A stretch of DNA of 35,771 bases. Source: Pseudolabrys sp. Lineage in GTDB: Bacteria; Pseudomonadota; Alphaproteobacteria; Rhizobiales; Xanthobacteraceae. The translations under genes were made by a program, and so were the position numbers. The number at the start of each line of letters is the position of its first letter. The first letter of the stretch is position 1. Shown here piece after piece: positions 9,010-17,933 of the stretch. The notes under the pieces are model-generated. The model was not told the origin of the DNA and searched no databases. It was given only the letters and a program-made list of their open reading frames with translations. The stretch is from assembly GCA_025451355.1 (NCBI GenBank), contig JANWKN010000046.1:1-35771 (forward strand), written 5' to 3'.

Positions 9010-9749
9010 CAGGCGGAAGCCCTTGCGGAGCGAATGAGCTTGAGCGCCTCGGCGGCGTCAAGGCGCCCATCGTAAAGCGCGCGGCCGGCAATGGCGCCCG
9101 CGAGCTTTCCCGCACGCGGCGAAAGTAATTCCTTGATGTCCTCGATGGAAGCTAGTCCTCCGGATGCAATGATGGGAATTCTGATCGCTTCAGCCAGCGC
9201 GACAGTTGCATCGAGATTGAGACCTTGCAGCATTCCGTCGCGCGCAATGTCGGTATACACGATCGCCGAAACGCCCACATCTTCGAAACGCCGCGCGATG
9301 TCGAGCACTGAAAGTTCGGATGTTTCCGCCCAACCCTCGACGGCAACTTTGCCATCGCGCGCATCCAGCCCCACCGCAATCCGCCCTGGATAATCGCGAG
9401 CAGCCTGTTTGACGAAAGGCGGGTCGCGCACGGCAGCGGTCCCGATGATAATGCGGTCAATTCCTTTCTCGAGCCAGTTCTCCACGGTTGCGGTATCGCG
9501 CACGCCGCCTCCGAGTTGCACCGGAATGCCGACGGTCTCGAGAATGCGATCAACAGCGGCCGCATTCATCGGCATTCCGGCAAAGGCGCCGTCGAGATCA
9601 ACGATATGCAGGTACTCGAAGCCTTGCTGCTCGAAAGCCCGCGCCTGCGCCGCCGGATCGCGGTGGAATATTGTCGCGCGCGCCATGTCCCCTTGCTCAA
9701 GCCGCACGGCGAGGCCTTCTTTGAGATCGATGGCCGGAAAAAGGATCAC
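9009..9749 (-). CDS. hisA: ProFAR isomerase (HisA)
   Basis: Barrel enzyme of 246 residues that isomerises ProFAR to PRFAR in histidine synthesis. Marks: [16 protein letters not shown] with the catalytic Asp at residue 8, VQLGGGVRD in the middle, and [12 protein letters not shown] with the second catalytic Asp. I choose GTG at 9747-9749, giving MILFPAIDL as in the family; it overlaps the hisH stop in a GTGA junction. A GTG three codons earlier (9758) is possible but not favoured. It is a paralogue of the neighbouring hisF, the familiar ancient duplication. Confidence 0.95.
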   Translation of the reverse strand: MILFPAIDLKEGLAVRLEQGDMARATIFHRDPAAQARAFEQQGFEYLHIVDLDGAFAGMPMNAAAVDRILETVGIPVQLGGGVRDTATVENWLEKGIDRIIIGTAAVRDPPFVKQAARDYPGRIAVGLDARDGKVAVEGWAETSELSVLDIARRFEDVGVSAIVYTDIARDGMLQGLNLDATVALAEAIRIPIIASGGLASIEDIKELLSPRAGKLAGAIAGRALYDGRLDAAEALKLIRSARASA

Positions 9750-10399
9750 GGCGACCACTTCAGAAAATTTGCGATCAAAGCAAGCCCCAGGCGTTGGCTC
9801 TTCTCCGGGTGGAACTGGGTGCCGACCATGTTGTCGCGAGCGACGATGGCCGTGAGCGGTCCGCCGTAGTCCGCCTGCGCGACCAGATCGTCGCGTTTAG
9901 CCGTTTTCAACTCGTATGAGTGCACGAAATAAGCGTGCAGTCCGCTAATTCCCACCGGAATGCCGGCGAGGAGCGGATGGGCTTTCAGTACATTAAGTGT
10001 GTTCCAGCCCATGTGCGGGATTTTCAAATCCGATTTCGACGGTCTGATGTGATCGACCTCCCCGGCGATCCAGCCAAGGCCCGGTGTTATTTTATATTCG
10101 CGGCCGCGGTCCGCCATCAGTTGCATCCCGACGCAGATGCCGAAGAAGGGCTTGCCCATTTTCCGCACGTTCTGCTCAAGCGCATCGACCATACCCGGAA
10201 TTTCGTCGAGTCCGCGGCGGCAATCGGCGAAGGCGCCAACGCCAGGCAGCACAATTCGGTTCGCGCGCGTGACCACGTCGGGATCGCTGGTGACGGCAAT
10301 TCGCTTCTCGTACCCGCTTTCACGCGCAGCACGTTCGAAAGCCTTCGCGGCCGAATGCAGATTACCCGAGCCATAATCGACAATAGCGACGCCGCTCAC
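9746..10399 (-). CDS. hisH: Imidazole glycerol phosphate synthase, glutamine amidotransferase subunit
   Basis: A class I glutamine amidotransferase of 217 residues that supplies ammonia to HisF. Catalytic residues are C89 (GICVGMQLM), H197 and E199 (TQFHPEK). The oxyanion PGVGAF loop is at residues 52-57. The nucleophile elbow reads ICVGMQ where ICLGMQ is commoner, a conservative change. The start is GTG 10397-10399 ([15 protein letters not shown]), overlapping the stop of the upstream DUF2628 gene as GTGA. A longer open frame continues upstream to 10969, but that part is only the out-of-frame shadow of the DUF2628 gene. Confidence 0.95.
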   Translation of the reverse strand: MSGVAIVDYGSGNLHSAAKAFERAARESGYEKRIAVTSDPDVVTRANRIVLPGVGAFADCRRGLDEIPGMVDALEQNVRKMGKPFFGICVGMQLMADRGREYKITPGLGWIAGEVDHIRPSKSDLKIPHMGWNTLNVLKAHPLLAGIPVGISGLHAYFVHSYELKTAKRDDLVAQADYGGPLTAIVARDNMVGTQFHPEKSQRLGLALIANFLKWSP

Positions 10400-10899
10400 C
10401 GTTGAGCTCCCGGCTCGGGAAACAGGCCGATGACGTCTGATGGTGACGGAGGCCCACGCCGCACCGGTGCCGACTCGGGCTCTATTGAAGTCGGCGGCTG
10501 CGGCGAAGTCACGGCCCGCCTGGTCCACTCGGAAAAGAAACGCTGTTCGGCTATCTCGGCATCCTCGCCGACGACGAACCCAAGCGTGGTCCAGCCGCGC
10601 CGCGTCAACGTCCACCGCCAGATGCTCGGCGCTTCGAACCCGATCAACAAGGCGATCAGAAGGCCAGCCAGGAATTGCGCTTTCGCCGAGGCGTGCAGGA
10701 TGGTGAGCGCGCCGCCGACGACCCCGTAGCCCACGACATAAATAACCAGGGCAAGCCAGAGGCCGTGCAAAAGCAGCCACAGCGGCGTCAGCAGAAACGC
10801 CCAAAAATGAAAACCATCGCGCACAAACACGAAGCGCTCGGGCGCACTCGTTGTTTCGCCGTGATGCGGCGGCGGCGCGTGGACTGTATAGGTGGGCAT
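10396..10899 (-). CDS. DUF2628 family small membrane protein
   Basis: A 167-residue protein of the uncharacterised DUF2628 family. The N-terminus [10 protein letters not shown] is followed by [25 protein letters not shown], the recognisable family signature, and then two or three hydrophobic segments (about residues 33-67 and 76-92). The C-terminus is proline- and serine-rich. The ATG at 10897-10899 is chosen because GAGGA lies 8 bases upstream; an earlier TTG (10914) is less likely. It overlaps hisH by four bases. The position between hisB and hisH recurs in rhizobia, but no role in histidine synthesis is known. Function unknown. Confidence 0.85.
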   Translation of the reverse strand: MPTYTVHAPPPHHGETTSAPERFVFVRDGFHFWAFLLTPLWLLLHGLWLALVIYVVGYGVVGGALTILHASAKAQFLAGLLIALLIGFEAPSIWRWTLTRRGWTTLGFVVGEDAEIAEQRFFSEWTRRAVTSPQPPTSIEPESAPVRRGPPSPSDVIGLFPEPGAQR

Positions 10900-11006
10900 C
10901 ACGCTGGTCCTCAATCCTCATATAAGCTGACGCGCGGTCCAAAAGCAGGGCGCGCCGGCAACGATTCAATCCGGCGCAGGAGCCGTTGTTTTCAGCCGCC
11001 AGGAAA

Positions 11007-11600
11007 TCATCCGCCGAGCGAACCCTTGGTCGAGGGTATTTCGTCCTTGGCGCGCTGATCGATGGTTACAGCCGCTTGCAACGCACGCGCCAAGCCTTTG
11101 AAGCACGACTCGGCTATGTGGTGATCGTTGCTACCGTACAACGTTTCCGCATGCAGCGTGACGCCGGCATTCATGGCAAAAGCCTGAAACCATTCCTGCA
11201 CCAACTCGGTATCGAACTCACCAACTTTGTCGCGCACGAACTCAGCCTTGAAGACAAGAAAAGGACGACCCGAAATGTCGATCGCGACCCGCGTCAGAGC
11301 CTCGTCCATCGGCACGTGCACATCTGCGTAGCGCGTGATTCCCTTCATATCGCCAAGGGCCTGCTTCACCGCCTGACCGAGGGCGATACCGACATCCTCG
11401 GTCGTGTGATGGTGATCTATGTGCAGATCGCCCTTCGCTTTGACGGTAATATCAATGCGCGAATGACGGGCCAGTAAGTCGAGCATGTGATCGAGGAACC
11501 CGATGCCGGTTGCAATTGACGCGCGGCCTGCACCATCGAGATTGACCGCGACCTCGACGTCAGTTTCCTTTGTCTTGCGCTTTACGGCGCCCTTGCGCAT
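11007..11600 (-). CDS. hisB: Imidazoleglycerol-phosphate dehydratase
   Basis: A 197-residue monofunctional dehydratase (step six of histidine synthesis), without the phosphatase domain of the E. coli fusion. Manganese-binding histidine clusters are [14 protein letters not shown] and the later [35 protein letters not shown] is also characteristic. It is the first gene of the minus-strand operon hisB-DUF2628-hisH-hisA-hisF-hisE-coaA, with 107 bases before the next gene. Its 125-base upstream gap is shared with the divergent hslV and holds a nested palindrome (11659-11685). Confidence 0.97.
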   Translation of the reverse strand: MRKGAVKRKTKETDVEVAVNLDGAGRASIATGIGFLDHMLDLLARHSRIDITVKAKGDLHIDHHHTTEDVGIALGQAVKQALGDMKGITRYADVHVPMDEALTRVAIDISGRPFLVFKAEFVRDKVGEFDTELVQEWFQAFAMNAGVTLHAETLYGSNDHHIAESCFKGLARALQAAVTIDQRAKDEIPSTKGSLGG

Positions 11601-11658
11601 GGCGAATATCCTTTGCCCGCGCGCCTTTTATCAGGGGTTTACCGGATTCGCCACAGCC

Positions 11659-11685
11659 GTTGCGAATGGTTTGCAAACGCGCAAC
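11659..11685. promoter_or_regulatory. Nested palindrome between hisB and hslV
   Basis: An outer inverted repeat GTTGCG (11659-11664) and CGCAAC (11680-11685) encloses the perfect ten-base palindrome GTTTGCAAAC (11669-11678), sharing nearly the same centre. It sits in the 125-base divergent gap, 58 bases before the hisB start and 40 before hslV. This could be an operator for a dimeric regulator or a hairpin in either leader. No regulator can be named from the sequence. Confidence 0.4.
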
Positions 11686-11725
11686 GTCATACCTAGATGT
11701 CGCTGGTCTCGGGGGTTTTAAGCAC

Positions 11726-12280
11726 ATGTCACCGAACGAACTTCCCGCCTGGCACGGCACAACCATCTTAACTGTCCGCAAGGGCGGCAGCGTGGTTATC
11801 GGCGGAGATGGTCAGGTCACGATTGGCCAAACTATTGTTAAATCCAATGCCAAGAAGGTCCGCCGACTCGGCAAGGGTGATGTGATCGGCGGATTCGCAG
11901 GTGCCACCGCCGACGCGTTTACTCTGTTTGAGCGCCTGGAAGGCAAGCTCGAACAATACCCGGGGCAACTGACCCGCGCCGCTGTCGAGCTGGCAAAAGA
12001 CTGGCGTACCGATCGCTATTTGCGACGCCTCGAGGCAATGATGATCGTCGCCGATGCCAACGTGTCTTTAGTCCTTACCGGCACCGGCGACGTGCTGGAG
12101 CCCGAGAACGGAGTCATGGGCATCGGCTCCGGCGGCAATTACGCGCTTGCCTCCGCGCGCGCGTTGCTCGATGGAGCACTCGATGCAGAAGCTATCGTCC
12201 GCAAGTCGCTGGACATCGCTGCCGAAATTTGCGTGTTCACAAACCGCAACGTCACCGTCGAGACGTTGAAGAGCATCTAA
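11726..12280 (+). CDS. hslV: ATP-dependent protease HslV, peptidase subunit
   Basis: Threonine peptidase of the HslUV (ClpQY) protease, 184 residues. After [11 protein letters not shown] the mature chain starts with the catalytic Thr of [10 protein letters not shown] (residue 12 of the precursor). Family stretches [39 protein letters not shown] and [15 protein letters not shown] are all present. The ATG at 11726 follows a G-rich stretch about 10 bases upstream; an open extension to 11570 is not family sequence and runs into hisB. The partner hslU follows after one interposed gene. Confidence 0.96.
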   Translation: MSPNELPAWHGTTILTVRKGGSVVIGGDGQVTIGQTIVKSNAKKVRRLGKGDVIGGFAGATADAFTLFERLEGKLEQYPGQLTRAAVELAKDWRTDRYLRRLEAMMIVADANVSLVLTGTGDVLEPENGVMGIGSGGNYALASARALLDGALDAEAIVRKSLDIAAEICVFTNRNVTVETLKSI

Positions 12281-12292
12281 CATTACAATTGC

Positions 12293-12772
12293 ATGTATGA
12301 GTTTCGTCCCATGACCGCCGACGACTTGCCACTGGTCCGGCACTGGCTCGCCGAGCCGCATGTCGTCAGATGGTGGGGCAATCCCGATCAGCAATTCGAT
12401 CTCGTCCGAGGCGATCTCGATGAACTAGCCATGGATCAGTTCATCGTGGTGCGCGACGCTCGGCCGTTCGCGTATCTGCAATGTTACGATCCGGAATCCT
12501 GGGGTAATTGCGGCTTGGGGCAGCAGCCTGCAGGGACGCGCGGGATCGATCAGTTCATTGGCGAAGCTGACATGCTCGACCGCGGCCACGGCTCCGCTTT
12601 TATCCGCTCTTTTATCGACCGCATGATGACAACCGGAACGCCGCGCATCATTACAGATCCCGACCCGGTGAATGTACGCGCCGTTCGCGCTTACGAAAAA
12701 GCGGGTTTCCAAAAAGATCGCATGATCGACACGTCCGAAGGACGTGTGCTTTTGATGGTACGCAACGCATGA
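12293..12772 (+). CDS. GNAT acetyltransferase, AAC(6')-like
   Basis: A 159-residue N-acetyltransferase. The start [21 protein letters not shown] and the WWG near residue 28, the acetyl-CoA loop [10 protein letters not shown] (96-105) and [17 protein letters not shown] (123-139) match the AAC(6')/IucB-like branch of the GNAT superfamily. The family name comes from aminoglycoside resistance enzymes, but chromosomal members between hslV and hslU are found across Bradyrhizobium relatives and their substrates are not established. It lies 12 bases after hslV and overlaps hslU as ATGA (12769-12772), so it is translated with the protease genes. I would not call it a resistance gene from sequence alone. 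Confidence 0.85.
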   Translation: MYEFRPMTADDLPLVRHWLAEPHVVRWWGNPDQQFDLVRGDLDELAMDQFIVVRDARPFAYLQCYDPESWGNCGLGQQPAGTRGIDQFIGEADMLDRGHGSAFIRSFIDRMMTTGTPRIITDPDPVNVRAVRAYEKAGFQKDRMIDTSEGRVLLMVRNA

Positions 12773-14076
12773 CCGACTTCTCCCCTCGTGAAATCGTATC
12801 CGAGCTTGACCGCTACATCGTTGGCCAAAGCGACGCCAAACGCGCGGTTGCCATCGCGCTGCGCAATCGCTGGCGGCGTCTGCAGCTCGATGAAAGACTG
12901 CGTGAAGAAGTTTTGCCCAAGAATATTCTGATGATCGGTCCGACCGGTGTCGGCAAAACTGAGATTTCCCGTCGCCTCGCCAAACTCGCCGGCGCCCCGT
13001 TTCTCAAAGTCGAGGCCACCAAATTTACGGAAGTCGGATATGTCGGGCGTGACGTTGAACAAATCGTCCGCGATCTGGTCGATATCGGAATTGCTCTCGT
13101 CCGCGAGAGAAAGCGCAAGGACGTGCAGGCGCGCGCCGAGCAATCGGCTGAAGAACGCGTGCTGAACGCTCTCGTCGGCCCCGGTGCAAGTCCGGCAACG
13201 CGCGAGAGCTTCCGCAAGAAATTGCGCGACGGTGAATTAAACAACAAGGAAATCGAGATCGAGGTCCAGGCCGGTGGTGGCAGCATGCCGCTGTTCGAAA
13301 TTCCTGGCATGCCGGGTGCGCAGATGGGCGCGATCAATATCGGCGACATTTTCGGGAAACTCGGCGGCGGCCGCACCAAGACCCGTCGTGTTACGGTCGA
13401 GGAATCCTACGGCATATTGATCAACGAGGAGTCCGACAAACTGCTCGACAACGATCAGCTTGTTCAAGAATCGATCCGTGCCGTCGAGCAGAACGGCATC
13501 GTTTTTCTTGACGAGATCGACAAGATCGCGGGCCGCGAAGGCTTGCGTGGTGCCGACGTATCTCGCGAAGGCGTACAGCGCGATTTATTGCCCCTGATCG
13601 AAGGCACTACCGTGAATACCAAGCACGGGTCGGTAAAGACCGACCACATTTTGTTCATTGCTTCCGGTGCCTTTCACATCTCGAAGCCGTCGGATCTCTT
13701 GCCTGAATTGCAAGGCCGCCTGCCAATCCGCGTGGAACTCAAGGCGCTTACCCGCGACGATTTCCGGCGTATCCTTACCGAGCCTGAAGCTTCGTTGATC
13801 AAGCAATATGTGGCGCTAATGGACACCGAAGGTGTGAAACTCGAATTCACTGAGGACGCGATCGATGCCCTCGCCGACATCGCAGTCGCCGTGAATGCCA
13901 GTGTCGAAAATATCGGCGCCCGCCGTCTGCAAACGGTGATGGAGCGGGTTCTCGACGAAGTGTCATTTACGGCGCCAGATCGTTCGGGCGAGACCGTCAA
14001 GATCGACACCGAATATGTGGAGAAGCACATTGGCGACCTCGCCAAGAACGCGGATCTCAGTCGGTTTATCCTTTGA
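12769..14076 (+). CDS. hslU: HslU AAA+ unfoldase of the HslUV protease
   Basis: A 435-residue ATPase that unfolds substrates and feeds them to HslV. Walker A GPTGVGKT is at residues 57-64, the pore loop GYVGRDVE near 90-97, and Walker [13 protein letters not shown] near 243-254. The intermediate domain (residues about 110-230) contains the charged and glycine-rich stretches usual for HslU. The C-terminus SRFIL resembles the tail that docks into HslV. Its ATG overlaps the GNAT stop. The stop lies 14 bases from the stop of the convergent Smr gene. Confidence 0.97.
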   Translation: MTDFSPREIVSELDRYIVGQSDAKRAVAIALRNRWRRLQLDERLREEVLPKNILMIGPTGVGKTEISRRLAKLAGAPFLKVEATKFTEVGYVGRDVEQIVRDLVDIGIALVRERKRKDVQARAEQSAEERVLNALVGPGASPATRESFRKKLRDGELNNKEIEIEVQAGGGSMPLFEIPGMPGAQMGAINIGDIFGKLGGGRTKTRRVTVEESYGILINEESDKLLDNDQLVQESIRAVEQNGIVFLDEIDKIAGREGLRGADVSREGVQRDLLPLIEGTTVNTKHGSVKTDHILFIASGAFHISKPSDLLPELQGRLPIRVELKALTRDDFRRILTEPEASLIKQYVALMDTEGVKLEFTEDAIDALADIAVAVNASVENIGARRLQTVMERVLDEVSFTAPDRSGETVKIDTEYVEKHIGDLAKNADLSRFIL

Positions 14077-14090
14077 TCTAATCTCGGCGT

Positions 14091-14645
14091 CTATCCGGCG
14101 CGGACACGGCGTACGCGAACGTAAAGTGCGCCCTCGCCACCGTGAGCGATATGCGCTTCCTCAAATCCGATAACCCACGCACGAAACTCCGGTAGGCCCA
14201 ACCACTGCGGCACCTGCCGCTTGAGGATGCCCCGTTCGCCTTGGCCGGCGCCGCCCCCTTTTCCGGTGATGATCAGCACGAGCCGGGCGCCACGCGAACT
14301 CGCTGCACTGACAAAGCGCAACAAGGTGTCGTGGGCTTGGCGCTGCGTCAGCCCATGCAAGTCGAGACGCCCATCAATCGGTTCCTTGCCACGCGCGACT
14401 CGTTGTTTCGTCCGCCGGCCAAGTGATGTTAGCGGGGGCAGCTGTCTTTTCTCCGGAATTGGCGGCGCGATCGGGGCAGACTTCTCGGCGGGCCTGCTCC
14501 GCCGAGCGGGTACTGGCGCGTGCGCTTCATCATTTTCGTCCGGCGCGATGTCGCGCAAGGGCGCAATCGATTTTGTAACGGTGGTCCACAACACACGTTC
14601 CTCGGGAGAAAGAACGCGACGCCTCTTGCCGTCGCCGGAGCTCAT
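14091..14645 (-). CDS. Smr/MutS2-type domain protein
   Basis: A 184-residue protein with a basic, proline-rich N-terminal half and a C-terminal Smr domain: GRLDLHGLTQRQAHDTLLRF, then LVLIITGKGGGAGQGERGIL and a QWLGLPEFRAWV segment. Smr domains are nucleic-acid nicking or binding modules; the role of the stand-alone alphaproteobacterial form is not known. I choose ATG 14643-14645 (MSSGDGKRRRVLSPEE), four bases after the mltA stop, so it is probably translationally coupled. Last gene of tim44-mltA-smr. Confidence 0.88.
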   Translation of the reverse strand: MSSGDGKRRRVLSPEERVLWTTVTKSIAPLRDIAPDENDEAHAPVPARRSRPAEKSAPIAPPIPEKRQLPPLTSLGRRTKQRVARGKEPIDGRLDLHGLTQRQAHDTLLRFVSAASSRGARLVLIITGKGGGAGQGERGILKRQVPQWLGLPEFRAWVIGFEEAHIAHGGEGALYVRVRRVRAG

Positions 14646-14649
14646 GATG

Positions 14650-15915
14650 TCAGGGCCGCGGCTTGTGCCGGTGCGCCCGTACATTTACCGTTGCCGGCGT
14701 GGTCGTTCGCGCCGCGGCGGTAACAACCAGTCCCGGGCGTGGTTTCGGAAGCGGGATATCTTTCGCCACCGCAACAGTGGTGCCGCCCAAAGGTACGTTC
14801 TGCGGCACCAGCAATACGAATTGTCCGTTCTGCTTGATGCGGCCCGCAATATGGCTGATCTCCTCCCCATGCCCGAAATAGATGTCGGCGCGTGCAGGCC
14901 CAACAATCGCTGAGCCGGTATCTTGCGCGAATAACAGCCGGCGGAATTTTGTCTCGGGCTTTTCGCTCTCGATCGGAAGTTGGGCTTCCACCCAGATGGG
15001 GGTCCCATAGACGTGGATGCGCTTGTCCACCGCTAACGAGCGTCCGGCTGTCAGCGGAACACCTTGCGCGCCTAAGCATTCGTCATTCACCCGCAACGGC
15101 GTTTCCTGGAAAAAGACGAATGATCGATTCTTGCGGCGCAACGCTTTGCCCTCTTCCGGGTTCGCTTCCATGTAGTCGCGGATCTTGTCCATCGACATTT
15201 CTTCCTTGGAAACGATACCGCGATCGATCAGAAATTTGCCGACCGGCGTATAGGGCATACCGTTGCTTGCAATATAGTTGAGCCGCAGAAGCCTCCCGTT
15301 GTCGAGCTTGACCCGCGTGGAGCCCTGGATCTGAGCGAAGAACGCGTCGATCGGACTCTTGACGTAGCAAATCTCCAGGTCTTTTCCGGCCAACGCACCG
15401 TCTTCGATCTTCGTGCGGTCGAGGTCAGAAAACACCGTACTTTTTTTTCGCGTCACAGTTCCAGTCGGCGCGGCGTAGATCGGCACCGTGTATTCATCGC
15501 TCGGGAAGCGTGAGCCTTCCACCTCTGTTTCGTAATAACCGGTGAAGAACCCTTCGGGTTGTCCGCCCGGCATGACCCGTACCGGCTTGAAATTGTTCTC
15601 GAAGAAAGCCCGCGCCTGGTCGCGATCCAGCTGCCCGGCTCCTACCGCGCGTTCGCACGCCTTGAACAATCCACCCAACATCGGTCGCGCTGACCGCATG
15701 ACCTTGTTTGCGTTGAGGATCGCGCGACAGCTATTCAGGAATGCGTTGAACGCCGCGGCCTGGTCATCATCCTTCCAGCCGTCGAGCGCAGAAAACGAAA
15801 GGGCCTCCAGTTTCGCATTGCGCAAGCTCATCGCGTCAGCCTGCGCGCTCACGGCCGCGATCACGCAGAAGCCAAATCCGAATCTATAGAGTGAGCGAAG
15901 GCTCGTCAGAGGCAT
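14650..15915 (-). CDS. mltA: Membrane-bound-type lytic transglycosylase MltA family
   Basis: A 421-residue exported murein hydrolase that cleaves the MurNAc-GlcNAc bond to form 1,6-anhydro ends. Residues 1-28 look like a signal peptide (FGFGFCVIAAVSAQADA) without a lipobox, so it is probably soluble in the periplasm. MltA-domain stretches include GFFTGYYETEVEGS, VPIYAAP and FFAQIQGSTRVKL. The C-terminal 3D domain has AQDTGSAIVGPARADIYFGHG with the catalytic aspartates. The start ATG 15913-15915 is two bases after the tim44 stop, with GGAGG about 13 bases upstream; an open extension of 12 codons lies within tim44. Confidence 0.93.
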   Translation of the reverse strand: MPLTSLRSLYRFGFGFCVIAAVSAQADAMSLRNAKLEALSFSALDGWKDDDQAAAFNAFLNSCRAILNANKVMRSARPMLGGLFKACERAVGAGQLDRDQARAFFENNFKPVRVMPGGQPEGFFTGYYETEVEGSRFPSDEYTVPIYAAPTGTVTRKKSTVFSDLDRTKIEDGALAGKDLEICYVKSPIDAFFAQIQGSTRVKLDNGRLLRLNYIASNGMPYTPVGKFLIDRGIVSKEEMSMDKIRDYMEANPEEGKALRRKNRSFVFFQETPLRVNDECLGAQGVPLTAGRSLAVDKRIHVYGTPIWVEAQLPIESEKPETKFRRLLFAQDTGSAIVGPARADIYFGHGEEISHIAGRIKQNGQFVLLVPQNVPLGGTTVAVAKDIPLPKPRPGLVVTAAARTTTPATVNVRAHRHKPRP

Positions 15916-15917
15916 AC

Positions 15918-16634
15918 CTACTGCCCGGCCTCCGTTGCGAGCAGCTTCCAATTCGGATCACGCGAACTCAGGTCACGCGCAAATGTCCAAATGTCGGTGA
16001 TGTCGGTTACTCTTTCAGCATTGCCGTCAATAACGTTTCCATCTTTGTCGCGTGTGACCGAAACAAGCTTCGACCGGAAACGAACGGTGATCTGCGCATT
16101 GCGCCCGCGCAATTCAGCTCCGGTGATGTCGGCATTGTCGATCGACACAAAGCGGCTTTCCACTGTCTCGCCGCGCTTCTCGCGTTCGCTGATCGCAGAT
16201 TCGAAACCATCATAGACTTCGCGTGCGAGTAAATTCTTCAAAGTGCGCCGGTCGCCTTCAGCATAGGCATTGACGATCATTTCATATGCCGCCCGAGCAC
16301 CCGTCAGGAAATGTTGCGCATCAAAATTGGAATCCGCCGCAGCGATTGCGTCGAGTCCGGCCGCGACGGTCGTGCCTGGCTCGGCAATACCTTTCCAGCG
16401 CTCGCTAGAAATATCGGTCGGTTCGGTCGGCTTGGGCGCAACGCTCTCCGCCGAGCGATTGGGTAACGTAACGACTTTTTCAGCCGCGGGTCGTGCTGGC
16501 TCGCGAGCGGAGTAAGGATCGTACGGCGGGCGCTCGCGCCCCGTCCGTTGACCGAGCACGCTGCGCAATCGCAGGAAAATGAACACTGCGAGCGCTAGGA
16601 AAATGATGGTGTAGATATCGAACACGTCTCGCAT
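15918..16634 (-). CDS. Tim44/TimA-like domain membrane protein
   Basis: A 238-residue inner-membrane protein. One N-terminal membrane helix (about residues 8-24, IYTIIFLALAVFIFLRL) is followed by a proline-rich linker and a C-terminal Tim44-like domain (FLTGARAAYEMIVNAYAEGDRRTLKNLL, then TVRFRSKLVSVTRDKDGNVIDG and DIWTFARDLSSRDPNWKL). Bacterial homologues (TimA in Caulobacter) are related to the mitochondrial import motor subunit Tim44; their bacterial role is unclear. First gene of tim44-mltA-smr, and in many alphaproteobacteria the divergent neighbour of fxsA/secB, as here. Confidence 0.92.
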   Translation of the reverse strand: MRDVFDIYTIIFLALAVFIFLRLRSVLGQRTGRERPPYDPYSAREPARPAAEKVVTLPNRSAESVAPKPTEPTDISSERWKGIAEPGTTVAAGLDAIAAADSNFDAQHFLTGARAAYEMIVNAYAEGDRRTLKNLLAREVYDGFESAISEREKRGETVESRFVSIDNADITGAELRGRNAQITVRFRSKLVSVTRDKDGNVIDGNAERVTDITDIWTFARDLSSRDPNWKLLATEAGQ

Positions 16635-16843
16635 GCTTTCGGCTATCGTAACGGCACATGGGCCGAGTAGCGTTTCGGCCCTCGCCTGCCGGGCGGCGGA
16701 GCGGCCGCTCTTGCATCCGCCGGTGGTAGCACCAATCCTAAGGACCGGATCACGCCAGAAGCGCGGCGCTATTTCAACTCACTTGACCGAACCTTAGACG
16801 ATCAGGCGCCTTAGGCCAACATTACCTGACCCGAGAAACACTG

Positions 16844-17303
16844 ATGAATGTGGCAAAATGGTTGCTATCTATGCTGCTGGCGCTGCCCTTCGCGGAACTG
16901 GCGGCATTTATAGCGGTGTCCGCGTTTATTGGTTTCGGGTGGGCTCTGGTCCTGATACTGGCCGGTCGTCAGGCGGGCTCCTCATTTTGCGTCATGCCGG
17001 TGGTAATCATATCGAGCGGGTTCGTGTCGCTTTGGGTCACGGAGATTTCACCGCATTGCAGGTAATAGTTCCGCTGGGCTGGTCTTGCTGGCCGGGATTC
17101 TACTGTTGATTCCGGGATTTATTACGGACTTTCTGGCTGTGCTCCTGCTGGTGCCGCCGCTGCGCCGTGTCGCCGCCAACGCATTCGAAGCCCGCGCTAC
17201 GCGGCATGACAGAGATGCTGTCATCGATCTTGCGCCCGAGCAGTGGCACAAGGTGCCGGATCCATCGCTGCCCAAACGACGCCGCGAGAAAGACCCATGC
17301 TGA
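16844..17303 (+). pseudogene. fxsA: Frameshifted FxsA membrane protein
   Basis: The FxsA sequence is spread over three frames. Frame one from ATG 16844 gives AKWLLSMLLALPFAELAAFIAVS and IGFGWALVLILAG. Around 16961-16975 homology moves to a second frame (GGLLILRHAGGNHIERVRVALGHGDFTALQ). Within 17061-17070 it moves to a third (SAGLVLLAGILLLIPGFITD, then LLLVPPLRRV and a basic tail to 17303). Each shift fits a single-base change. FxsA is a small inner-membrane protein named for suppressing F-plasmid exclusion of phage T7 and is dispensable. The first frame alone gives a 73-residue truncated product. Its place beside tim44 and secB is normal. Confidence 0.8.
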
Positions 17304-17434
17304 GAGCGGCTCACCCGAACGGAGTGGCATCAAGTATCTCGCGCGCGACGCAAAACGATACCGTCCTTGTTCCCTTTCGGACCGTGTGTTAGCCAACCGC
17401 CGCGCACGCCGGTTCGTGGCGCCAAGGAGTATTT

Positions 17435-17929
17435 ATGACGATGACGACGAACGGGGGCCCGGCACAGGCCGCATCGCCGGAAATGCAGCCGCAGCTCACC
17501 GTAGTGTCCCAATATATAAAAGATTTTTCCTTCGAGAATCCGAACGCACCACAGTCGCTCGCTTCGCGTCAGGAGCAACCGCAGATCGGTATTCAGATCA
17601 ACGTCGGCGCAACGCCGCTATCGGACACCGATATCGAGGTCTCAATTAAGCTTGAGGGCAAGGCCGAAGTGGCGGGCGCCCTGCTGTTTCGTTTCGACCT
17701 GGAATTTGCAGGGGTATTCCGCATCCGCAACGTTCCGCAGGAAAGTCTGAATCCGGTTGTACTGATTGAATGTCCGCGCCTGCTCTTTCCGTTTGCACGA
17801 GAGATTATTGCGACAGCTGTTCGCAATGGCGGCTTCCCCCCGCTTTTGCTTGATCCGGTTGATTTTGTCAGCCTCTATCGCCAAAAAATGGCGCAGGCTC
17901 AGACAGCCGCTCCCGCCGTGCGAAGCTGA
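17435..17929 (+). CDS. secB: Protein-export chaperone SecB
   Basis: A 164-residue tetrameric cytosolic chaperone that keeps precursors unfolded and delivers them to SecA. Family stretches: [51 protein letters not shown], and [29 protein letters not shown]. An AAGGAG box lies 8 bases before the ATG. The alanine-rich C-terminus is usual. Converges with dnaQ with 4 bases between stops. Confidence 0.97.
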   Translation: MTMTTNGGPAQAASPEMQPQLTVVSQYIKDFSFENPNAPQSLASRQEQPQIGIQINVGATPLSDTDIEVSIKLEGKAEVAGALLFRFDLEFAGVFRIRNVPQESLNPVVLIECPRLLFPFAREIIATAVRNGGFPPLLLDPVDFVSLYRQKMAQAQTAAPAVRS

Positions 17930-17933
17930 ACGT

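Noticed and set aside
10400-10969. A 407-residue reading of hisH extending upstream to 10969
   Set aside because: The extra 190 residues are the out-of-frame reading of the DUF2628 gene and have no family similarity; HisH begins at SGVAIVDYG with a GTGA overlap.
12293-12772. Calling the AAC(6')-like gene an antibiotic-resistance determinant
   Set aside because: It has a core-genome position coupled to hslU and no mobile context; family similarity alone does not show resistance.
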